The notes: generated by a model from the letters alone, not told the origin. 64,000 nt of DNA from Orbaceae bacterium ESL0721 (GCA_029433365.1 JAQTHZ010000002.1:1-64000); one strand, 5' to 3'. Positions 51,599 to 62,225 are shown, numbered from the stretch's first letter. A program made the numbers and translations.

Positions 51599-52726
51599 CT
51601 ACTTTAATCTTTTACGTAAAGAGAGCCGTGCGGCATTGATCAGCACAACTGCATAGAGCAGCATAATCGCGCACTCTTTGAGTAGTAATTTGGTACTGCC
51701 ACCATCCAGAAACAGGCTTTTAATCAGCGACATAAAATGGGTGGCTGGCAAAATCTGACTGATCACCTGAATAACCATGGGTAAATTTCGGGTATCAAAG
51801 ACAAAACCAGAGAGCATCATTGCGGGCATAAAACTGGCTATCAGTGCGATTTGACTTGCCTGAAACTGGCTCTCTGCATAACCGGAGATGGTAAGACCCA
51901 GCGCCAGAGAGACCAGCAGATAGAGTAGAGATGAAGCCATAATGGATAATAATGAGCCGCGTATCGGCACCTCAAACAGCCAGTGGGCGGCAATCAGACA
52001 GATGACCAGATCAATAAAGCCTAGGATCATATAGGGGACGAGTTTCGCCAATACCAGTTCGAGCGGCCTTACCGGTGTGACAAACAGTGATTCGAGTGTG
52101 CCGCGTTCCCGTTCACGCACAATCAGTAGCGCCGTCAGAAATGCGCCGATCAGTGTGAGAATGAGCACAATCAGACCCGGCACCAGAAACCAAGTACTGT
52201 TGCCGGACTCATTAAACCACATCCGCTGCTCGATGGTGACACCGGCACCCACTCCATTGCGCCCCTGTCGATCTGCCTCGATGGCGGAAGCGGTAGCAAT
52301 GGCACCCGTGACATAACTTTTTACTGATGAGGCGACACTAGTTGAGGCACCATTGAGGATTAACAGAATCTGCGCATTACCTGCAGCCACCTTTTTAGCA
52401 AAATCGGAGGGGATATGTAAAATGGCGTCTGTCTCATTATGGCGTAGCGCCTGTTCTGCCTCATCCATGGTTGCATAACCAGTGACCGAGGTATAACGGC
52501 TACCTGAGAGACCAGATAACACCGAACTGGCTTGTGGTGAGTACTGATCAACCACAACCGCAATACGGGCATTGGAGAGATCAAACGATAAACCGTAACC
52601 AAAAAGCAGGATGAGCACCATAGGCAATAGCAGCCCCACAGCCAGATTACTTTTATCGCGTAAAAGCTGGCGGGTCTCTTTACGGATCAGCGAGATAAGG
52701 CGCCGAATAAATGAGGTAGAGGTCAT
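51599..52726 (-). CDS. ybhS: ABC-2 type permease, YbhS-like
   Basis: 375 residues, same architecture as the next gene: N-terminal helix (NLAVGLLLPMVLILLFGYGL), periplasmic domain (ATMDEAEQALRHNETDAILH), and a C-terminal helix bundle with RERERGTLESLFVTPVRPLEL. Its start overlaps the ATPase stop by four bases (ATGA), indicating translational coupling. With YbhR it forms the channel of the exporter. Confidence 0.82.
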   Translation of the reverse strand: MTSTSFIRRLISLIRKETRQLLRDKSNLAVGLLLPMVLILLFGYGLSFDLSNARIAVVVDQYSPQASSVLSGLSGSRYTSVTGYATMDEAEQALRHNETDAILHIPSDFAKKVAAGNAQILLILNGASTSVASSVKSYVTGAIATASAIEADRQGRNGVGAGVTIEQRMWFNESGNSTWFLVPGLIVLILTLIGAFLTALLIVRERERGTLESLFVTPVRPLELVLAKLVPYMILGFIDLVICLIAAHWLFEVPIRGSLLSIMASSLLYLLVSLALGLTISGYAESQFQASQIALIASFMPAMMLSGFVFDTRNLPMVIQVISQILPATHFMSLIKSLFLDGGSTKLLLKECAIMLLYAVVLINAARLSLRKRLK

Positions 52727-54516
52727 GAGCTGCTCCCTTCCTTTGCAGAGTGGGTGGCATGGCGGGCGTTCTCAACAATCGCGATAAATGCTCGGTTCAT
52801 ATCGGCATTTTCACCCATACCAGCTTGTCGCCGCACCTCATCGGGGGTACCGAGTGCCAAAATTTTACCGGCATCTTGAATCACAATGCGGTCACAATAT
52901 TCCGCCTCTTCCATAAAATGGGTCGTAATCACCATAGTTACCCCCTGATCAGCCAGTTTACCAATGGTATACCAGAACATACGCCGTGCTAACGGATCAA
53001 GTCCGCTGGTGGGTTCGTCCAGAAATACAATTTCAGGTGCATGCAGTAGCGCCGCAGCGATGGAGAGGCGCTGTTTAAAGCCATTGGGTAGCTCTTCACT
53101 GCGTGCGCTGCCGGACAGGCTAAACTGTTCTTGCATCATTTTGATGCGTGATTTCAGATGTGCTCCTGATAAGCCATAGGCACCCCCAAAAAAGGTGAGA
53201 TTCTCTTCAACGGTCAACGTGCCATAAAGTGCAAATTTTTGTGAAACATAGCCGATTTTAGCCCTCGCCTGTGCTCGAGCCGTGCGTAGATTCATGCCCG
53301 CCACTTCAAGGAAACCACTACTGGCCGGCAAAAGTCCGCATAACATCCTAAACGTGGTGGTTTTGCCGGCACCATTGGGGCCAAGCAGACCGAATATTTC
53401 TCCGCGCTCTACCGCAAACGAGGTTTTGTCGACCGCTGTAAAGTTACCAAAGCGGCGCACCAGATCACGCACCACAATAACCGGTTTATCCTGATCTGTA
53501 GCACTGCCTTGCTGCGTGGGCATGGTAATCTGTTTAAAATCGGTTATCTCTTGATCATCATAACCTTGTGCGGCATGCAGTAGCAGCATAAAGGCATCTT
53601 CTAACTCGGGCTGGCGGGAGTGTAGCTCATATTGATCCAGTGAAGGGCGCAGCTTATCGATATCTTTTTGCTGGCAACAGATAAAACGTACCCAGTCACC
53701 ATAAGGAACCGCATCGGTGATATATTGCCTCTGTTCTAATAATTTAGCTTGCAGAACCCGCGTTTTCATTGCTGGCGGCTTACGCACAACCCAAGTCAGC
53801 CCATCAGCTTTACTTTTTAAATCGGCTGGTGAACCTTGGTCAAGAATTTTCCCCTGATGAAGAATAAAGACATGAGAACACTGCTCCGCTTCATCCATAT
53901 AGGCGGTGTTGACAATAACAGATAGCTGCTCCTCTTTGACTAATTGACCGATGATCTCCCATAGGTCACGCCGAGAGAGCGGATCTACCCCAACACTTGG
54001 TTCATCAAGTAGTAGTAGTTCCGGTGATCTGACGAGGGTACAGGCTAGCCCCAGTTTCTGTTTCATACCGCCAGAGAGTTTGCCGGCAGGTCGATTCGTA
54101 AATGAGGCAAGATCAGTAATGGCTAATAGGCGCTGAAAACGTTTCTGGCGCTCTTCTTGCGGGACACCATGTAAATCTGCATAGAGATCAAGATTTTCCT
54201 GAATGCTGAGATCTTCATATAAGCCAAACCGTTGCGGCATATAGCTGATCTGATTCTGTACCGCCTGCGGGTTACGTGTGACATCAATCCCAAGTACGGT
54301 TAGAGAGCCCGAAGTAGGCAGATAGAGACCGGTGACCAGCCGTTGAAATGTGGTTTTACCCGCGCCATCTGGCCCGACAAATGCGGTCATTTTGCCGGCC
54401 TTGATCCGTAGGCTTAAGCCATCAATCGCCTTAATTTCAGGTGATTTTGGGGTCATCCCCGGAAAGGTCATGACCAGATTATTAGCCACGACAACATCAC
54501 GTGCATCATCACTCAT
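52723..54516 (-). CDS. ybhF: Tandem-domain ABC ATPase, YbhF-like
   Basis: 597 residues with two full nucleotide-binding domains. Domain 1: Walker A FVGPDGAGKTTFQRL, with Asp where most have Asn; signature LSGGMKQKLGLA; Walker B LLLLDEPSVGVDPLSR. Domain 2: Walker A LLGPNGAGKTTTFRM; degenerate signature LPNGFKQRLSIA; Walker B IVFLDEPTSGLDPLARR with switch His TTHFMEEAE. In domain 1 the switch position reads NTAYMDEAE, lacking His, so site 1 may be less active. A ~90-residue linker (VVRKPPAMKTRVLQAKLLEQ) separates the domains. The fused pair drives the YbhS/YbhR channel. Confidence 0.88.
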   Translation of the reverse strand: MSDDARDVVVANNLVMTFPGMTPKSPEIKAIDGLSLRIKAGKMTAFVGPDGAGKTTFQRLVTGLYLPTSGSLTVLGIDVTRNPQAVQNQISYMPQRFGLYEDLSIQENLDLYADLHGVPQEERQKRFQRLLAITDLASFTNRPAGKLSGGMKQKLGLACTLVRSPELLLLDEPSVGVDPLSRRDLWEIIGQLVKEEQLSVIVNTAYMDEAEQCSHVFILHQGKILDQGSPADLKSKADGLTWVVRKPPAMKTRVLQAKLLEQRQYITDAVPYGDWVRFICCQQKDIDKLRPSLDQYELHSRQPELEDAFMLLLHAAQGYDDQEITDFKQITMPTQQGSATDQDKPVIVVRDLVRRFGNFTAVDKTSFAVERGEIFGLLGPNGAGKTTTFRMLCGLLPASSGFLEVAGMNLRTARAQARAKIGYVSQKFALYGTLTVEENLTFFGGAYGLSGAHLKSRIKMMQEQFSLSGSARSEELPNGFKQRLSIAAALLHAPEIVFLDEPTSGLDPLARRMFWYTIGKLADQGVTMVITTHFMEEAEYCDRIVIQDAGKILALGTPDEVRRQAGMGENADMNRAFIAIVENARHATHSAKEGSSS

Positions 54517-54517
54517 A

Positions 54518-55540
54518 CTAGTTATCTACAGACGAAGCAACATTAATCCTAACCGTCGCCGGCTGCCCCATTCTCAGCTCATTTTGCGGATCATCAACCA
54601 AAATGCGAACCTCATATACTAGCTTGGTACGCAGATCCTCGGTCTGGACAGATTTTGGGGTAAATTCCGCAACGGATGAGATGTAGCTAACCTTGCCTTC
54701 TACCGCTTTATCTGGCCATGTATCGCTTGTCACGGTTGCCGGCATGCCGGTCTTAACGCGTCCTAGATCAGTTTCACTCAGCCAGACGCGTACCCATTTG
54801 GGGTGATCGAGCGCCAGTGTCAATACCGGCTTTTGCGGATTCGCCATATCGCCTGGCTCAAGCAGGCGAGCACGTACCACAGCATTAACCGGCGCTTTCA
54901 AAACACCCTGACTTATGCGGTAGTTGAGTAGATCAAGATTAGCCTGTAGTGCTTTGGTCTTGGCAATTGTCGCTTCACGCTGCTCCGAACGTACCCCTTC
55001 TTGCAACAGCTGCAAATTAGCATTACGCTCTTTTACTGTGGCTTCTGCCACCCGTAGATTACTTTTAGCACTATCCATCTCCTGCTGGCTGATGCCTTTT
55101 TCACCCGTTGCCTTTGCAATATTTTGTAACCGGCGCATATCTTGCGTCGCTTTTTGTAGTTGCGCCTCTGCCGATGCAAGTTTTGCGCGTGCCTGCGTGA
55201 TCTCTTCAGGACGGGCACCTCTTTCCTGCTCAATAACTGACTGCTCTTGCGCGGCCAGATTTGCCGCTACCTGCCGTGCCTGTATCTGTAGTGATTCCGT
55301 ATCAAGTAAGGCGACTATCTGCCCCTCCTGCACCCGATCACCCTCTTGCACTGCAACCGTTTTTATTCGCCCGCTCTCTTCAAAGGCAAGTGAAACCTGA
55401 CGGATATCGACATTACCATATAATGTTACTTGCTGATTGTTACCTGAGGATCGATGTATTAGCCAGAATATAGCTATGCCAACACAGAGCAATATCACAA
55501 CTGCTACAATCACTAATTTTTTTATGGACTCTTTTTGCAT
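54518..55540 (-). CDS. ybhG: Periplasmic adaptor (HlyD family), YbhG-like
   Basis: 340 residues. The frame is open 23 codons further upstream into folP, but ATG 55540 (MQKESIKKLVIVAVVILLC) gives the normal membrane anchor and follows GGGA at a suitable distance. Biotinyl-lipoyl half TLYGNVDIRQVSLAFEESGR and VQEGDRVQEGQIVALLD, a long helical hairpin (~90-215), then the second half and barrel (APVNAVVRARLLEPGDM; AEFTPKSVQTEDLRTKLVYE). It bridges the inner-membrane ABC pump and the outer-membrane factor. First gene of the operon, 47 bases after folP. Confidence 0.88.
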   Translation of the reverse strand: MQKESIKKLVIVAVVILLCVGIAIFWLIHRSSGNNQQVTLYGNVDIRQVSLAFEESGRIKTVAVQEGDRVQEGQIVALLDTESLQIQARQVAANLAAQEQSVIEQERGARPEEITQARAKLASAEAQLQKATQDMRRLQNIAKATGEKGISQQEMDSAKSNLRVAEATVKERNANLQLLQEGVRSEQREATIAKTKALQANLDLLNYRISQGVLKAPVNAVVRARLLEPGDMANPQKPVLTLALDHPKWVRVWLSETDLGRVKTGMPATVTSDTWPDKAVEGKVSYISSVAEFTPKSVQTEDLRTKLVYEVRILVDDPQNELRMGQPATVRINVASSVDN

Positions 55541-55587
55541 TGTTTTATTCCCAATTATTGAATTTAATTTTTCTTTTTTACTAATTA

Positions 55588-56421
55588 TTACTGCTCTGCT
55601 TGTGTACATCTTACTATTTGCAGTGCTTCAAAGGTCTCTTTGACGTCATGAACACGGATAATCTGCGCCCCTTTCATTGCAGCTATGACAGCACATGAGA
55701 TACTGCCTGCTGTGCGTTCTAATGGTGGGACATTCAAGATTTGGCCAATCATACTTTTACGAGACATCCCAACTAAAAGGGGAAGCTTAAAGTGGTGGAA
55801 TTTTTCGAGCGTTGCTAATAGGCGGTAGTTGTCGTTGACGGTTTTACCAAAACCAAAACCGGGATCTAAGATGATCTTTTCACGGGCAATACCAGCATTG
55901 ATACAGCGTGCTATATGGCCAGAAAAAAATTGATCCACCTCATCATAAATATCCTGTTGATAATGTGGTGCCTGTTGCATCGTTTTGGGTTGACCTTGCA
56001 TATGCATAATACAGACAGGTAATTCGGTTTTTTGCGCAGCTTCTAGAGCACCAGGCTCTGTTAAGGCACGGATATCATTAATTAAGTGCGCGCCAGCTTT
56101 TGCTGCTTCAGTGATCACTTCAGGTTTAGAGGTATCAACTGATATCCAGACGTTGCAGTTGCTTGCAATCTTCTCAATTAAGGGGATGACCCGATTGAGC
56201 TCTTCGTTAGTGGAGACTTCAGATGCACCTGGCCTTGTTGATTCACCGCCTACATCTATAAATGTAGCGCCAGCTTTGATCATCTCATCAACACGGCGCA
56301 TTGCATCGTTAAGATTATTGTATTTACCTCCATCAGAAAAGGAGTCGGGTGTCATATTGATGATGCCCATCACATTGGGTGAGGAGAGATCCATTATCTG
56401 ATTGCGAAAATGAATTTCCAT
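55588..56421 (-). CDS. folP: Dihydropteroate synthase
   Basis: Joins p-aminobenzoate to the pterin diphosphate in folate synthesis, the target of sulfonamides. 277 residues; TIM-barrel motifs in order: VMGIINMTPDSFSDGG (pterin/Mg site), FIDVGGESTRPGA, VSVDTSKPEV-like (WISVDTSKPEVI), LINDIRAL, DPGFGFGKTVNDNYRLL, LLVGMSRKSMIG and IIRVHDVKETFEAL. It follows ftsH at 168 bases, as in E. coli. The next gene there would be glmM; here it is the ybhG operon. Confidence 0.95.
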   Translation of the reverse strand: MEIHFRNQIMDLSSPNVMGIINMTPDSFSDGGKYNNLNDAMRRVDEMIKAGATFIDVGGESTRPGASEVSTNEELNRVIPLIEKIASNCNVWISVDTSKPEVITEAAKAGAHLINDIRALTEPGALEAAQKTELPVCIMHMQGQPKTMQQAPHYQQDIYDEVDQFFSGHIARCINAGIAREKIILDPGFGFGKTVNDNYRLLATLEKFHHFKLPLLVGMSRKSMIGQILNVPPLERTAGSISCAVIAAMKGAQIIRVHDVKETFEALQIVRCTQAEQ

Positions 56422-56541
56422 ACAGTAATCCTTGTTTGTCTTAAATTGATTGTAAAGCGTGCATTGTAAACTGCGAACGTTTAAATGTTAACTATCTATA
56501 ATGGTTTTAGGTAATTTATTTTAGGGCGGTTATTTGTAAAA

Positions 56542-56561
56542 AAACGCGCCGGAGCGCGTTT
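56542..56561 (-). terminator. Terminator of ftsH
   Basis: AAACGCGC and GCGCGTTT form a GC-rich hairpin with a CGGA loop. On the minus strand it is followed by TTTTTTTAC. It lies ~28 bases after the ftsH stop. Confidence 0.85.
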
Positions 56562-56588
56562 AGGTATAATATTTCAGATAAGAGTAAA

Positions 56589-58448
56589 TTATTGTGATGG
56601 TGGGTTAAATCCTTCATTAGGGATCTCTTCTGACACTTTTTCCTCTTTTTCAGTCCAACCTTCTGGAGCCGATAATGGACGACGTTCAACTAATTCAGCA
56701 ACCTGTTTAGCACCGATTGTTTCGTATTTCATTAGTGCATCTTTCATTGCATGCAAGACATCCATATTTTCAGTAAGAATTGTTTTGGCACGATTATAGT
56801 TACGATCAATGATCGCTTTAACCTCTTCATCAATAATGCGTGCAGTCTCATCCGAGATATCTTTTGGGCGCCCATAAGCTTCATTTTCATCCATTTCATA
56901 GAAGAGTGGACCTAAACGATCTGAGAAGCCCCATTGTGTTACCATCGCTCTTGCATAGCGGGTTGCAACTTTAATATCATTTGATGCACCAGTTGAGATC
57001 TGATCGGCACCATAGATCAACTCTTCTGCCAACCGGCCACCATATAAAGTTGCAATATTACCCTCTAGTTTTTCGCGGCTCTCACTGATGCTATCGCCTT
57101 CAGGTAGAAAGAAGGTGACACCAAGTGCACGACCACGCGGAATAATTGTCACTTTATGAACCGGATCATGTTTAGGCATTAAGTAACCGATAATAGCGTG
57201 ACCAGCTTCATGATAAGCGGTTGAGATAAGCTGTTCTGGGGTCATTGTTAATGAGCGACGTTCAGTACCCATATTAATCTTATCTTTCGCATCTTCAAAC
57301 TCATCCATAGAGACTAACTGTTTGTTACGACGCGCAGTGAATAGGGCTGCTTCATTAACAAGATTTGCCAGATCAGCACCTGAATAACCGGGTGTGCCAC
57401 GGGCAAGGATAGATAAGTTGACGTCAGGAGCTAATGGAACTTTGCGGCTATGAACGGCAAGAATCTGTTCACGACCTTTCATATCAGGTAGACCAATTTG
57501 TACTTGCCGATCGAACCGACCTGGACGTAGAAGAGCCGGATCTAATATATCGACGCGGTTAGTTGCAGCAATGATAATAATGCCACTGTTAGGTTCAAAA
57601 CCATCCATCTCAACTAACATCTGGTTTAGGGTCTGTTCGCGCTCATCGTGTCCGCCCATTGAGCCTGCTCCACGTTTACGCCCAACTGCATCAATTTCAT
57701 CGATAAAAATAATACAAGGTGAGTGTTTGCGCGCTTGTTCAAAGAGATCACGTACGCGAGACGCCCCAACTCCAACAAACATTTCGACAAAATCTGAACC
57801 TGAAATACTGAAAAATGGGACGTTTGCTTCACCAGCTATCGCTTTAGCCAGTAATGTTTTACCTGTCCCCGGTGGACCAACCATTAAAATCCCTTTAGGA
57901 ATATGACCACCTAACTTTTGATATTTGCCAGGTTCTCTTAGGAAATCTACAACTTCGGTTACTTCCTGTTTTGCCTCTTCATTACCAGCGACATCACTAA
58001 ATTTGGTTTTGATCTGTTCAGGGGAGAGCATACGTGCTTTACTTTTGCCCACAGACATCGGTCCGCCTTTCCCGCCACCTTGCATTTGGCGCATCATAAA
58101 TAGCCAGAAACCGATTAAAAAGAGGATAGGGAACCAAGATATGAGGATACTTACCAATAAGCTTGGTTTTTCATCAGGGCTACCAAAAACGCTCACTTTA
58201 TGCAGTAGTAAGTCGCTCATTAATTGTTCATCGAGATAGGGAATATAGGTTACATAATTCCCGTTATTTTTTGTTGTAGCTACAACTTCTCGTCCATTTA
58301 TATGAACCTCTTGAAGGTTTCCATTCGTAATATCAGAGTTAAATTGTGTATAATTTACTTGTGGTCCGTTATTTGATACAGAACTGATTTGAAATACAGT
58401 AATTAATACTACAGCGATGATCCCCCAGATCAACAAATTCTTTACCAT
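56589..58448 (-). CDS. ftsH: ATP-dependent zinc metalloprotease FtsH
   Basis: Membrane AAA+ protease degrading LpxC, sigma32, SecY and damaged membrane proteins. Two helices ([38 protein letters not shown]) flank the periplasmic domain. AAA core: Walker [20 protein letters not shown], Walker [19 protein letters not shown], and second region of homology [15 protein letters not shown]. Protease: HEAGHAIIG, the HExxH zinc site. An in-frame TTG lies three codons further out (58457), but ATG 58448 (MVKNLLIW) matches the family start. It is 86 bases after rlmE on the same strand, the conserved rlmE-ftsH operon. Confidence 0.97.
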   Translation of the reverse strand: MVKNLLIWGIIAVVLITVFQISSVSNNGPQVNYTQFNSDITNGNLQEVHINGREVVATTKNNGNYVTYIPYLDEQLMSDLLLHKVSVFGSPDEKPSLLVSILISWFPILFLIGFWLFMMRQMQGGGKGGPMSVGKSKARMLSPEQIKTKFSDVAGNEEAKQEVTEVVDFLREPGKYQKLGGHIPKGILMVGPPGTGKTLLAKAIAGEANVPFFSISGSDFVEMFVGVGASRVRDLFEQARKHSPCIIFIDEIDAVGRKRGAGSMGGHDEREQTLNQMLVEMDGFEPNSGIIIIAATNRVDILDPALLRPGRFDRQVQIGLPDMKGREQILAVHSRKVPLAPDVNLSILARGTPGYSGADLANLVNEAALFTARRNKQLVSMDEFEDAKDKINMGTERRSLTMTPEQLISTAYHEAGHAIIGYLMPKHDPVHKVTIIPRGRALGVTFFLPEGDSISESREKLEGNIATLYGGRLAEELIYGADQISTGASNDIKVATRYARAMVTQWGFSDRLGPLFYEMDENEAYGRPKDISDETARIIDEEVKAIIDRNYNRAKTILTENMDVLHAMKDALMKYETIGAKQVAELVERRPLSAPEGWTEKEEKVSEEIPNEGFNPPSQ

Positions 58449-58534
58449 GTCGCTCAAAAGAAAAACCCCTCACAGATAATAAATATTACGACTAAAATAG
58501 ATAACCGCATGGTACTACAAAATTTTGCCACTGG

Positions 58535-59161
58535 CTACTTCATACCCGTTGCAACAATATAAACTTCACGCGATCTGGCTCTTGATGCTTCAGGTTTGCG
58601 GATTTTTACTGTTTTAAAGAGTGATCTAATCTCCTTTAAATAGGCTTCAAATCCCTCGCCTTGAAACACTTTGACAATAAAACTACCATTTTTGGCAAGA
58701 ATGTCTCGGCACATATCTAAAGCAAGCTCAACAAGGTACATCGCTCTTGGAATATCAACAGCAGGCTGCCCACTCATATTGGGTGCCATATCAGACATAA
58801 CCACTTGTACTTTTTTTTCACCAACACGTTCTAATAGTGTTTTTAGAACTGTTTCGTCCCGAAAGTCACCTTGTAAAAAATCGACACCAACAATAGGATC
58901 CATTGGTAAAAGATCACAGGCGATAATTCGCCCTTTATCACCTATTAAGGATGCGGCATATTGTGACCAACCACCTGGTGCAGCTCCTAAGTCGACCACG
59001 GTAATGCCTAGTTTAAATAGTTTATCGCTCTGTTGGATCTCCTCAAGCTTAAACCAAGCCCGAGAACGTAACCCTTTTTTTTGTGCTTGCTGCACAAAGC
59101 GATCATTAAAATGTTCCTGTAACCAGCGGGTAGAGCTAGCTGAACGCTTTTTGCTACTCAT
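58535..59161 (-). CDS. rlmE: 23S rRNA 2'-O-methyltransferase RlmE (FtsJ)
   Basis: Methylates U2552 of 23S rRNA with SAM. 208 residues: [11 protein letters not shown] with the first catalytic Lys, [15 protein letters not shown] (SAM motif I), [15 protein letters not shown] with the catalytic Asp, [11 protein letters not shown] with the second Lys, and [13 protein letters not shown] with Glu. All four K-D-K-E residues are present. Heat-shock linked in E. coli and cotranscribed with ftsH. Confidence 0.96.
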   Translation of the reverse strand: MSSKKRSASSTRWLQEHFNDRFVQQAQKKGLRSRAWFKLEEIQQSDKLFKLGITVVDLGAAPGGWSQYAASLIGDKGRIIACDLLPMDPIVGVDFLQGDFRDETVLKTLLERVGEKKVQVVMSDMAPNMSGQPAVDIPRAMYLVELALDMCRDILAKNGSFIVKVFQGEGFEAYLKEIRSLFKTVKIRKPEASRARSREVYIVATGMK

Positions 59162-59423
59162 CTTTATAACTCATTGAAATAGAATTTTTAAAATTGTAAC
59201 TTTAGATTTAATCGAATTTTAGTGAAGCTAAATTCTGCTCTCTAACTATTGCTAAATATCGTTGCTGATCAAAGCAGTTAGAGATCTAAAATTAAGTGAT
59301 TAAAGGTTTGCACCTTATTAGTTTTCGCTATCTGTTATCTACAAAGAGCTGAATGATAAAGGCATACATCATGCATGGCAATAACTTTATATATAAGGTA
59401 GAATAACGAAATTACAACTTGCA

Positions 59424-59732
59424 ATGATGAAAAAATTAATGAATTTATCTAATAAACAGAAACAATATTTAAAAGGTGAAGCGCACCATTTAAAACCGAT
59501 TGTGATGATTGGTGGCAATGGTTTCACTGAGGGTGTACTTGCTGAAATTGAGAATGCGCTCAATTTTCATGAGTTGATTAAGATTAAAATTTCAGCGGAA
59601 GATCGTGAGACAAAACAGCTGATTTGTGATGCGATTGTGCGTGAAACAGGTGCATTACCGGTACAACTTATTGGATCAATATTGACACTTTATAGACCAA
59701 CTGAAGATAAAAAGATCGCTTTACCTAAATAG
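59424..59732 (+). CDS. yhbY: Ribosome assembly RNA-binding protein YhbY
   Basis: CRM-domain protein binding pre-50S particles. 102 residues: NLSNKQKQYLKGEAHHLKPI, the GxxG-like loop IGGNGFTEGVLAEIENAL, HELIKIKISAEDRETK and LYRPTEDKKIALPK. ATG 59424, or ATG 59439 (MNLSNKQKQ, as in E. coli), could start it; neither has a strong ribosome-binding site. Divergent from rlmE and convergent with greA, the conserved neighbourhood. Confidence 0.93.
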   Translation: MMKKLMNLSNKQKQYLKGEAHHLKPIVMIGGNGFTEGVLAEIENALNFHELIKIKISAEDRETKQLICDAIVRETGALPVQLIGSILTLYRPTEDKKIALPK

Positions 59733-59755
59733 CATTTATCTATCATGCTAATAGT

Positions 59756-59783
59756 AAAAAATAGGGCTTAGAGCCCTATTTTT
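59756..59783. terminator. Bidirectional terminator between yhbY and greA
   Basis: AAAAATAGGGC and GCCCTATTTTT form an 11-bp stem with a short loop, with A and T runs on both sides, serving both converging genes. Confidence 0.85.
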
Positions 59784-59825
59784 GTTGATAACTTTTCGGT
59801 TAATATCTATTTTGAAAACTGAAAT

Positions 59826-60302
59826 TTAAAGATACGCTACTTTAATAATATCAAATTCAACTTCACCACCTGGGGTTTTAATCTGAACAGTATCGTCTTC
59901 CTCTTTGCCAACTAATCCTCGTGCGATGGGTGAATTGATTGATATTAGATTATGTTTCAAATCTGCTTCATCATCACCGACAATACGGTAGGTGATCTCT
60001 TCATCTGTTGCAGTGTTAACCACAGTGACAGTTGCGCCAAAAACAACACGACCACTGTTTTTCATTTTAGTGACATCAATGATTTGTGCTTGTGACAGTT
60101 TAGCTTCAATCTCTTGAATTCGCCCTTCACAAAAACCTTGTTGTTCGCGTGCTGCATGATATTCGGCATTCTCTTTTAAGTCTCCGTGCTCTCTTGCCTC
60201 AGCAATCGCAGCAATAATCTGAGGTCTTTTTACATTTTTTAACTCTTCAAGTTCGGCGCGTAATAGTTCGGCTCCCTTAATAGTCATTGGGATCTGCTTC
60301 AT
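59826..60302 (-). CDS. greA: Transcription elongation factor GreA
   Basis: Rescues backtracked RNA polymerase by stimulating transcript cleavage. 158 residues; the N-terminal coiled coil carries [20 protein letters not shown] with the acidic tip (D-x-x-E), then [17 protein letters not shown], and the C-terminal FKBP-like domain [35 protein letters not shown]. The frame is open six codons further upstream, but GGAGAG at the right distance and the usual MxxIPMT start put it at ATG 60302. Confidence 0.96.
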   Translation of the reverse strand: MKQIPMTIKGAELLRAELEELKNVKRPQIIAAIAEAREHGDLKENAEYHAAREQQGFCEGRIQEIEAKLSQAQIIDVTKMKNSGRVVFGATVTVVNTATDEEITYRIVGDDEADLKHNLISINSPIARGLVGKEEDDTVQIKTPGGEVEFDIIKVAYL

Positions 60303-60566
60303 CTCTATTCTCTCCAGCATAAAGTAAAAAATAATAATCCCTCATCCTAATTAAAAGAGAGGGATAAATTCCATTTTTATTGAAAAACTATTTATTTAAA
60401 CAATATTTTATTAAAAGTTTTATATTGATTTTTTATCTAATTACATCCTATTTACTCAAAAAAAAGTCCATTTAAAAAAAGATAAAATTAAATAAAAAAT
60501 TGTAATAGTTACACATATCTTAACTGTAAACATGGCTGAATAACAACTTATTTATAATGAAATTTA
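60303..60566. other. Divergent spacer greA / AsmA-like gene
   Basis: 264 AT-rich bases that must hold promoters for both genes. No clear sigma70 pair, repeat or operator could be singled out. Confidence 0.35.
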
Positions 60567-62225
60567 ATGCTATTTGTTTTAAAATCGAGTATGGTAATAA
60601 GATTAATTTTGTCTATCTTTTTATTTATGCACTCTTTTCGAATATATTTATCTTTTCTGCTTATCATTTTTAGTTCTTCTGTGGCCTTTCTCTATTTTTT
60701 AGTGCAGACCAGTTGGGGAGCGGCAATTTTAAGTCAGCAGTTATCTAAGTATAGTGGCTATAGTATCTCAATTGGTCGTGTTCACCACTCTATTCTTCAG
60801 TTAGATCAAATAAGTTTGGATAATGTCATAATTAGTAAAAATCAATGTGTAGAACCTGCTTTTAATGCCTCTAAATTAATTATTGGATTAGATAAAGAGA
60901 ATCCGTGGCAGCTGCAACATCTAAATTATATTAGTATCTACAATGGCGTTATTAAAGATCTGAATTTTTCGCAACATCTTATCTCTGCTAATAGTGTGCA
61001 ATTTATCGATTCAACTATCTTTTTTCATTTTAACGATGAAGAGATTATGTTACAAAATGCCACAGGGGGCGTAAAACCTTTCTCATCAAAAGATGATGAG
61101 TATCAATTTGATCTATCAGCGCAAACAGTACTATTTAATAATCTCCCTTTCTCTTCACTCTTAATTCAAGGCTATCAGCGTGATGGCATAATCAGTTTTA
61201 CTAATGTTGGTGGGAGTTTTAAGAGTGGTTTTTTTGTTGGCCGGCTGAATATTCTTGCTGATAACAGTTTAGATTTTAGTCAATTACAGATTAATAAACT
61301 CAATTTTCAATCAGCTGTTGAGCATGATGAGTTGAGCGATTTCTTTTCGATGTTACCTAAAATGCGTATTCGTCGCTTCTCACTTATCGATAGTAGTTTT
61401 CTCTCTCCCTATTTTGCGGTTGAAAAAGGGAATATTGAAGCATCTAATCTAGAATATGATAATGGTTGGCGTCTGGGTCAAAGTTCATTAGTTTTTAATG
61501 CCGAAAATTTAAGATGGCATAATCACCGTTTTACTTCGCCATTAATTCAGCTTAAGCGTGATGGTGATAAAATCATGATTGAAAAAGGCTTAGCTGTTTG
61601 GAATGAAGGCAATATCAATTTTACTGGCTCATGGCAAAATGATGCAGTACAGTTAGATAACCTTATAATGGCTGGCGCAAACTATGAATATGAGTTCTCC
61701 CCTACACCTTTGCCAGCCTTATTAAAAGAGATCTCAATTAATAATTTGATGATCTTACCCAGCACAATTTTGGCAACTTACCCAAATTATCCATTCCGTT
61801 TTACCAATTTTGAGATTTCAGGTAATAATCTGACAGTGGCTAAAAATAATCAATTAGGTTTATATTCTGGCTCTTTTTATGTTAAAGCAGAAGATGGAAC
61901 ATTTCAGGGAGTAAATATCAAGTATCCTGATTTGACTGTGAAAATTTTAGCTGAGAATCTAGGTGAATTTAACTTTAGCACTTTACTCGATCAGGGGGTA
62001 TTAGAATCATCTGCTGTGTTGGATTTAACTGTACCTCATTTTTCTGCCTTAAAATTAAATGGTTATAATGTTGATAGTGCGATTTTAAAGCAGTGGCAGC
62101 TTGTAAAAAATCCACCTAGTACAAATAATTTCAGTGCCAATTTAACGGGTAAATTAGCCGCTTTTGATCTTTCAGGTAACATGTTTGCCAATAGCATTAG
62201 TTATGCTATTGTGCCACAACATTGA
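60567..62225 (+). CDS. AsmA-like membrane-anchored periplasmic protein
   Basis: 552 residues. One N-terminal membrane helix (FRIYLSFLLIIFSSSVAFLYF), then GAAILSQQLSKYSGYSISIGRV and repeated beta-strand blocks typical of AsmA-family lipid-transfer or outer-membrane-biogenesis proteins; late in the protein come GSFYVKAEDGTFQGVN, FNFSTLLDQGVLESSAVLDL and NFSANLTGKLAAFDLSGNM. Start uncertain: ATG 60567, 60591 or 60627 all lack a good ribosome-binding site, and the last leaves a neat single anchor. It lies upstream of hslR-hslO but is separated by 168 bases. Which AsmA paralogue it is cannot be said. Confidence 0.65.
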   Translation: MLFVLKSSMVIRLILSIFLFMHSFRIYLSFLLIIFSSSVAFLYFLVQTSWGAAILSQQLSKYSGYSISIGRVHHSILQLDQISLDNVIISKNQCVEPAFNASKLIIGLDKENPWQLQHLNYISIYNGVIKDLNFSQHLISANSVQFIDSTIFFHFNDEEIMLQNATGGVKPFSSKDDEYQFDLSAQTVLFNNLPFSSLLIQGYQRDGIISFTNVGGSFKSGFFVGRLNILADNSLDFSQLQINKLNFQSAVEHDELSDFFSMLPKMRIRRFSLIDSSFLSPYFAVEKGNIEASNLEYDNGWRLGQSSLVFNAENLRWHNHRFTSPLIQLKRDGDKIMIEKGLAVWNEGNINFTGSWQNDAVQLDNLIMAGANYEYEFSPTPLPALLKEISINNLMILPSTILATYPNYPFRFTNFEISGNNLTVAKNNQLGLYSGSFYVKAEDGTFQGVNIKYPDLTVKILAENLGEFNFSTLLDQGVLESSAVLDLTVPHFSALKLNGYNVDSAILKQWQLVKNPPSTNNFSANLTGKLAAFDLSGNMFANSISYAIVPQH

